Part shown: positions 61,042 through 64,000 of the stretch, one piece after another
How the letters are laid out: each line of letters opens with the position of its first letter
Numbering within the stretch: position 1 is the first letter of the stretch
From: an uncultured Anaerofilum sp.
GTDB taxonomy: Bacteria > Bacillota > Clostridia > Oscillospirales > Ruminococcaceae
DNA: 64,000 bases
Assembly: GCA_944385935.1 (NCBI GenBank)
Contig: CALWZC010000001.1
Coordinates: 150,021-214,020 of the forward strand
Reading direction: 5' to 3'
Translations under genes and position numbers: made by a program
The notes under the pieces: generated by a model
What the model was told of the DNA's origin: nothing
The model's input: only the letters and a program-made list of their open reading frames with translations
The model's database searches: none

Positions 61042-61460
61042 ATGCATGAAATGACAATATTAGAGTTCAAGGAAACAATTACGAATACTTTTTAAAAATA
61101 GTCAGTGTCTTTTCGAATTACGATGGTGGAACAATTTTTTTGGAGTAGACGATGATAGAAATGTGAAAGGTTTGCCGGATGTAAAGCAGGTGTGTTTGGA
61201 TATCGAAAATAAAATCAATGACAGTATTTCGCTGCAACCGAACTATATACTTGAAATACAGATTCTACGTCGGGAAACACAATGACCAAGCTTTGCAAGT
61301 TCCTACTTTCAGCTTGCGTGTGTCATATACTTTATGATTTTCATGGAAATACTTTTATCACGAAGGGTTCCACAGGGTCACCAGATGACTGTGGCTCTTG
61401 ATACTGTCAGTCAGAAGCTTTTTCTTTGGGTTACGGATATTCAGATACTAAATTAAAAAT
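61042..61460 (+). pseudogene. AlbA_2 (Schlafen-like) domain gene, broken (copy 2)
   Basis: It keeps the start MHEMTILEFKETITNTF, then a stop from a one-base loss in an A/T run, then in shifted frames NYDGGT, RNVKGLPDVKQVCLDIENKI and NDSISLQPNYILEIQILRRE. Homologous to the fragment at 57985, and complementary to it: this copy has the N-terminus and correct continuation, the other has the intact core. The C-terminal part is lost. No functional protein is expected. Confidence 0.65.
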
Positions 61461-61581
61461 ACCGAAAACGGCAAAAATAAAGAGGGATAATCTTTAAAAA
61501 AGTTTGATATTTTGCCGATAATTGTGGTATACTATATCATAGTAAAGTGTCAATTTTGATTTATAACAGAGGAGATGCGAT

Positions 61582-62229
61582 ATGCAATACCTTTCAGTTA
61601 CTGAAACAGCAAAAAAATGGAATGTGTCGGAGCGCAGCGTCAGGAATTACTGTGCCCATGGCAGAGTAAAGGGTGCATTTATTACCGGCAAGACTTGGAA
61701 CATTCCTGAAAATGCAGAAAAACCTGAGCGTTCTAATAATAAGAAAGAGCAGCCAATAACCTTGCTGGAGATTCTGCAGGAGCAGAAAGCAAGTAAGTAT
61801 CCCGGGGGCATTTACCATAAGACACAGATTGATTTAACATACAATTCCAATCATATCGAGGGAAGTCGTCTGACCCACGATCAGACCAGATATATTTTTG
61901 AAACCAACACCATCAGCGTGGAAAAAGAAGTGCTGAATATAGATGATGTGATTGAAACAGCAAATCACTTCCATTGTATTGATATGATTATTGATAATGC
62001 CAAAGGTGCACTTACCGAAAAGTTTATTAAGGAACTGCACCGCATACTTAAAACAGGTACAAGCGATTTCCGTAAAGACAGGTTTATGGTTGGTAACTAC
62101 AAAAAACTGCCAAACGAAGTTGGGGGTATGGAAACGGCACTTCCTGAAGAAGTTGCCGATAAAATGAAAGCTCTGCTGACAGAGTACAATGGAAAAGAAG
62201 AAAAAACTGTCCGCCAGTCAGTTCATTAG
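61582..62229 (+). pseudogene. Truncated Fic family protein with N-terminal helix-turn-helix (3)
   Basis: The 215 residues keep the N-terminal HTH (SVTETAKKWNVSERSVRNYC) and inhibitory helix YNSNHIEGSRLT, plus the first Fic helices and TSDFRKDRFMVGNYKKLPNE. The frame ends before the HPFxxGNGR catalytic motif, which is not found in any frame downstream. A well-placed GAGGAG suggests the shortened protein may still be made, possibly as a DNA-binding regulator without enzyme activity. It is a paralogue of Fic 2. Confidence 0.75.
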
Positions 62230-62406
62230 CTGGATGATCGGGCAGGAGGCGGTGATCGAGGGGATTTGCGAAGAATAAATTTGTGTTATGGCGATGTAAT
62301 GCATTATAATAACTAGTGTGATTCGGTTAATTCAAAATAATAATCTGGTTCTCGATGCGGACTGAAAATATGGATGTTACTACGATATTGGGGAGGAAAT
62401 TAACAT
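62230..62406. other. Scar region after truncated Fic gene
   Basis: A short stretch reads SFISWMIGQEAVIEGICEE before a stop, which does not match a Fic C-terminus and suggests a deletion junction with another lost gene. The rest is non-coding. Confidence 0.35.
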
Positions 62407-63357
62407 ATGCGGATACACGAAAAAGACAAACAAGATGCCGATTTGGAAGTTGCCCTTGAATGCTTTCGTAATTCATGGGAATATGATGAACTTTTTCATT
62501 ATAACAGTAGCACCCCTATATACCATTACACTTCGCCAAAGGGCTTTTTTAACATTTTACAAGCAGGTAATGTCAATCTGTGGTTCTCTCGATACGATTC
62601 TTTGAATGATGTAATGGAAGGTAAAAACATTTTCAAAATATATCAAGCTGTATGTGACCAATTAAGAGAATCCCAATTGATCAACGAGGAGTTCTATCAA
62701 GCTATCTATGATTTGCAAATTCCAGAAAAAGAATTTTTCTCATATTACGATGAGTCATCAAACACAAGCGAAATAAAAGCACAGGAATACGAAAGATATC
62801 TTTGCTGTTTTTCTAAAAACAGAGACTCACTACCTATGTGGAATTATTATTCAAAAGAAGGCAAATACGAGGGATATAATATTGGTTTTTCCTTTTTTGA
62901 TATGCATCTGCATAGCACCCACGTTAATGACCACATTCTGAAGTTATATACTGTTGTTTATGACGATAGAGAAAAGGCAAATCAAATAAAGAAACAAATC
63001 TTGTTCTACTATTCTCTATTTAAAAATTCCAAAAACCAGATAACCACCATTAGAAATTTTCTTTCTACGTTTTTGAAATCGCTAAGTTTGATATTCAAAG
63101 AAAGCTGTTTTAGCCATGAAGAAGAAGTGCGCGCTATTTTAACTGTTTCCACAAATCAAAATCGATTTGAAGTAAAGCATAGGCAAAAGAACGGGTACGA
63201 TATTCCTTACATAGAATATTCACTGCCCATAACTGCAGTAAAATCCATTACAATTGGTCCTTTGCTTGATGAAAAGCGAACAGTCGCCTCAATGTTGGTT
63301 GATAGAGATTATAACGTAACTGATATTCGTGCCTCCCAAATACCAATCCGTTATTGA
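62407..63357 (+). CDS. DUF2971 family protein
   Basis: The protein has 316 residues, no signal peptide. Family pattern: IYHYTSPKGFFNILQAGNVN, LWFSRYDSLNDVMEG, YLCCFSKNRDSLPMWNYY and GYNIGFSF, then a C-terminal CFSHEEEVRAIL. DUF2971 proteins are of unknown function and recur in accessory and defence-rich regions. GGGGAGG precedes the ATG. It looks intact, unlike most of its left neighbours. Confidence 0.82.
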   Translation: MRIHEKDKQDADLEVALECFRNSWEYDELFHYNSSTPIYHYTSPKGFFNILQAGNVNLWFSRYDSLNDVMEGKNIFKIYQAVCDQLRESQLINEEFYQAIYDLQIPEKEFFSYYDESSNTSEIKAQEYERYLCCFSKNRDSLPMWNYYSKEGKYEGYNIGFSFFDMHLHSTHVNDHILKLYTVVYDDREKANQIKKQILFYYSLFKNSKNQITTIRNFLSTFLKSLSLIFKESCFSHEEEVRAILTVSTNQNRFEVKHRQKNGYDIPYIEYSLPITAVKSITIGPLLDEKRTVASMLVDRDYNVTDIRASQIPIRY

Positions 63358-63454
63358 TTTCCAAATTCTCTTATAAATTTTCAGTTGCCGCATTTTCAAA
63401 AAAGTTATAATGCAACATGACAAAGAATATTAGCAACGAAAGGGTGCAATCAAC

Positions 63455-63829
63455 ATGACAAAACAAGAATTCAAACAGGCACTGTATGATGTTTTTGATT
63501 CGCCACTTGACGGAATGAGTCATGAAGAAAAATGCAAGTTCATTGAAAAGATAGTCTTTGATTATCAGCGTGATTGTGATGATCGCCGTCAGAAACCAAA
63601 CAGTCGAAAGCCATGGAAAGACGAAGAGTTGGCTATCATTCTGAGTGATGCTCCTACTGTAGAGAATTGCGTGAAATACGCTCGCCTTTTTGGCCGTGGG
63701 TATGGTAGTATCGAGCAAATTTACCGCTGGGCAGCCACATCCATGAAAGATATTCAAAGCAAGCGGGAAGATGATGCTTTTGTAAAGCAGGTGAAAAGAA
63801 TAGCGAAAGAACTTGGCAGAAGGGCATGA
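63455..63829 (+). CDS. Small SANT/Myb-like protein of unknown function
   Basis: The protein has 124 residues, no signal or membrane segment. The central region KPWKDEELAIILSDAPTVEN and CVKYARLFGRGYGSIEQIYRWA looks like a single Myb/SANT-type helical DNA-binding unit, a pattern seen in small proteins of Clostridia elements. AAAGGGTG precedes the ATG. It is the last gene before tRNA-Ala and the candidate right attachment site. Confidence 0.65.
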   Translation: MTKQEFKQALYDVFDSPLDGMSHEEKCKFIEKIVFDYQRDCDDRRQKPNSRKPWKDEELAIILSDAPTVENCVKYARLFGRGYGSIEQIYRWAATSMKDIQSKREDDAFVKQVKRIAKELGRRA

Positions 63830-63871
63830 CCCGATACATAAAATTTTACTTTGTGCTTAGTCAAAAATAAA

Positions 63872-63919
63872 AAACAAATCCGAACCCATCGCCGATCGGC
63901 ACAAGGTTCGGATTTGTTT
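63872..63919 (-). terminator. Terminator of tRNA-Ala (possibly bidirectional)
   Basis: AAACAAATCCGAACC pairs with GGTTCGGATTTGTTT, with an inner GCCGATCGGC palindrome. The minus strand continues TTTTTATTTTTGA, right after the tRNA 3' end. Confidence 0.85.
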
Positions 63920-63923
63920 GTCT

Positions 63924-63999
<76 letters not shown>

Positions 64000-64000
64000 A

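Overview
The window reads as a low-to-mid GC Firmicutes chromosome, most likely a gut Clostridia of the Oscillospiraceae/Ruminococcaceae kind. The basis is gene content and order: DUF4321, an archaeal-type ProRS, PduL, a U32/DUF3656 protein, an mreBCD-PBP2-MinD cluster, ffs-dnaX-ybaB-recR, and smpB-ssrA. That taxonomic guess is inference; no 16S gene is present. Nearly everything from base 1 to about 48.3 kb is ordinary, densely packed core chromosome. From about 48.9 kb to the tRNA-Ala gene at the right edge the sequence is an accessory, partly decayed island.

Core part, left to right: the end of an amino-acid ABC ATPase; proS and acpP (-); dapF, galM and a PNPOx-like protein (+); the glycolytic block pgk-tpiA-gpmI (-); a purine permease (-) with paired operator-like repeats and a leader terminator; a DUF1576 membrane protein translationally coupled to a small unknown protein (-); NfeD and SPFH proteins (-); glgP and a GH13 amylase (-). 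Next on + come zapA, a U32 protein, dut, DUF4321, maf, mreB, mreC, mreD, PBP2, a MinD-like ATPase, mgsA, aspS, an OFA-type MFS carrier and a MATE exporter. A leucine-rich surface protein follows, preceded by a 43-base T tract that abuts its -10 box and flanked by two 80-bp twin-hairpin repeats. After it come a metal P-type ATPase with a separate HMA protein and an ArsR regulator (-), an amidohydrolase, a LURP-one protein, a Gfo/Idh/MocA oxidoreductase and a family 4 UDG (-). The core ends with pduL, an OGG1-like glycosylase, SRP RNA, dnaX, ybaB, recR, kptA, smpB and tmRNA (+).

Accessory part: a 23-bp sequence from inside tRNA-Ala(GGC) is repeated exactly about 15.1 kb to its left, suggesting an element boundary. 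Between the repeats lie a wrecked XRE regulator and a sigma-factor-like remnant, then an intact LytTR response regulator, a soluble GHKL kinase and two ABC exporter half-transporters. Beyond these are small broken genes, two Fic proteins that look intact (one with an N-terminal HTH), a third Fic protein truncated before its active site, a SIR2-like gene broken by two nonsense codons and one frameshift, two broken AlbA_2 (Schlafen-like) genes, a DUF2971 protein and a small SANT-like protein. A 342-bp block from the end of the first Fic gene is duplicated 2,877 bp downstream and cuts off the SIR2-like gene. No integrase, relaxase or CRISPR array was seen. The right half of the island looks like a decayed defence or toxin-antitoxin cluster; that reading is inference from families.
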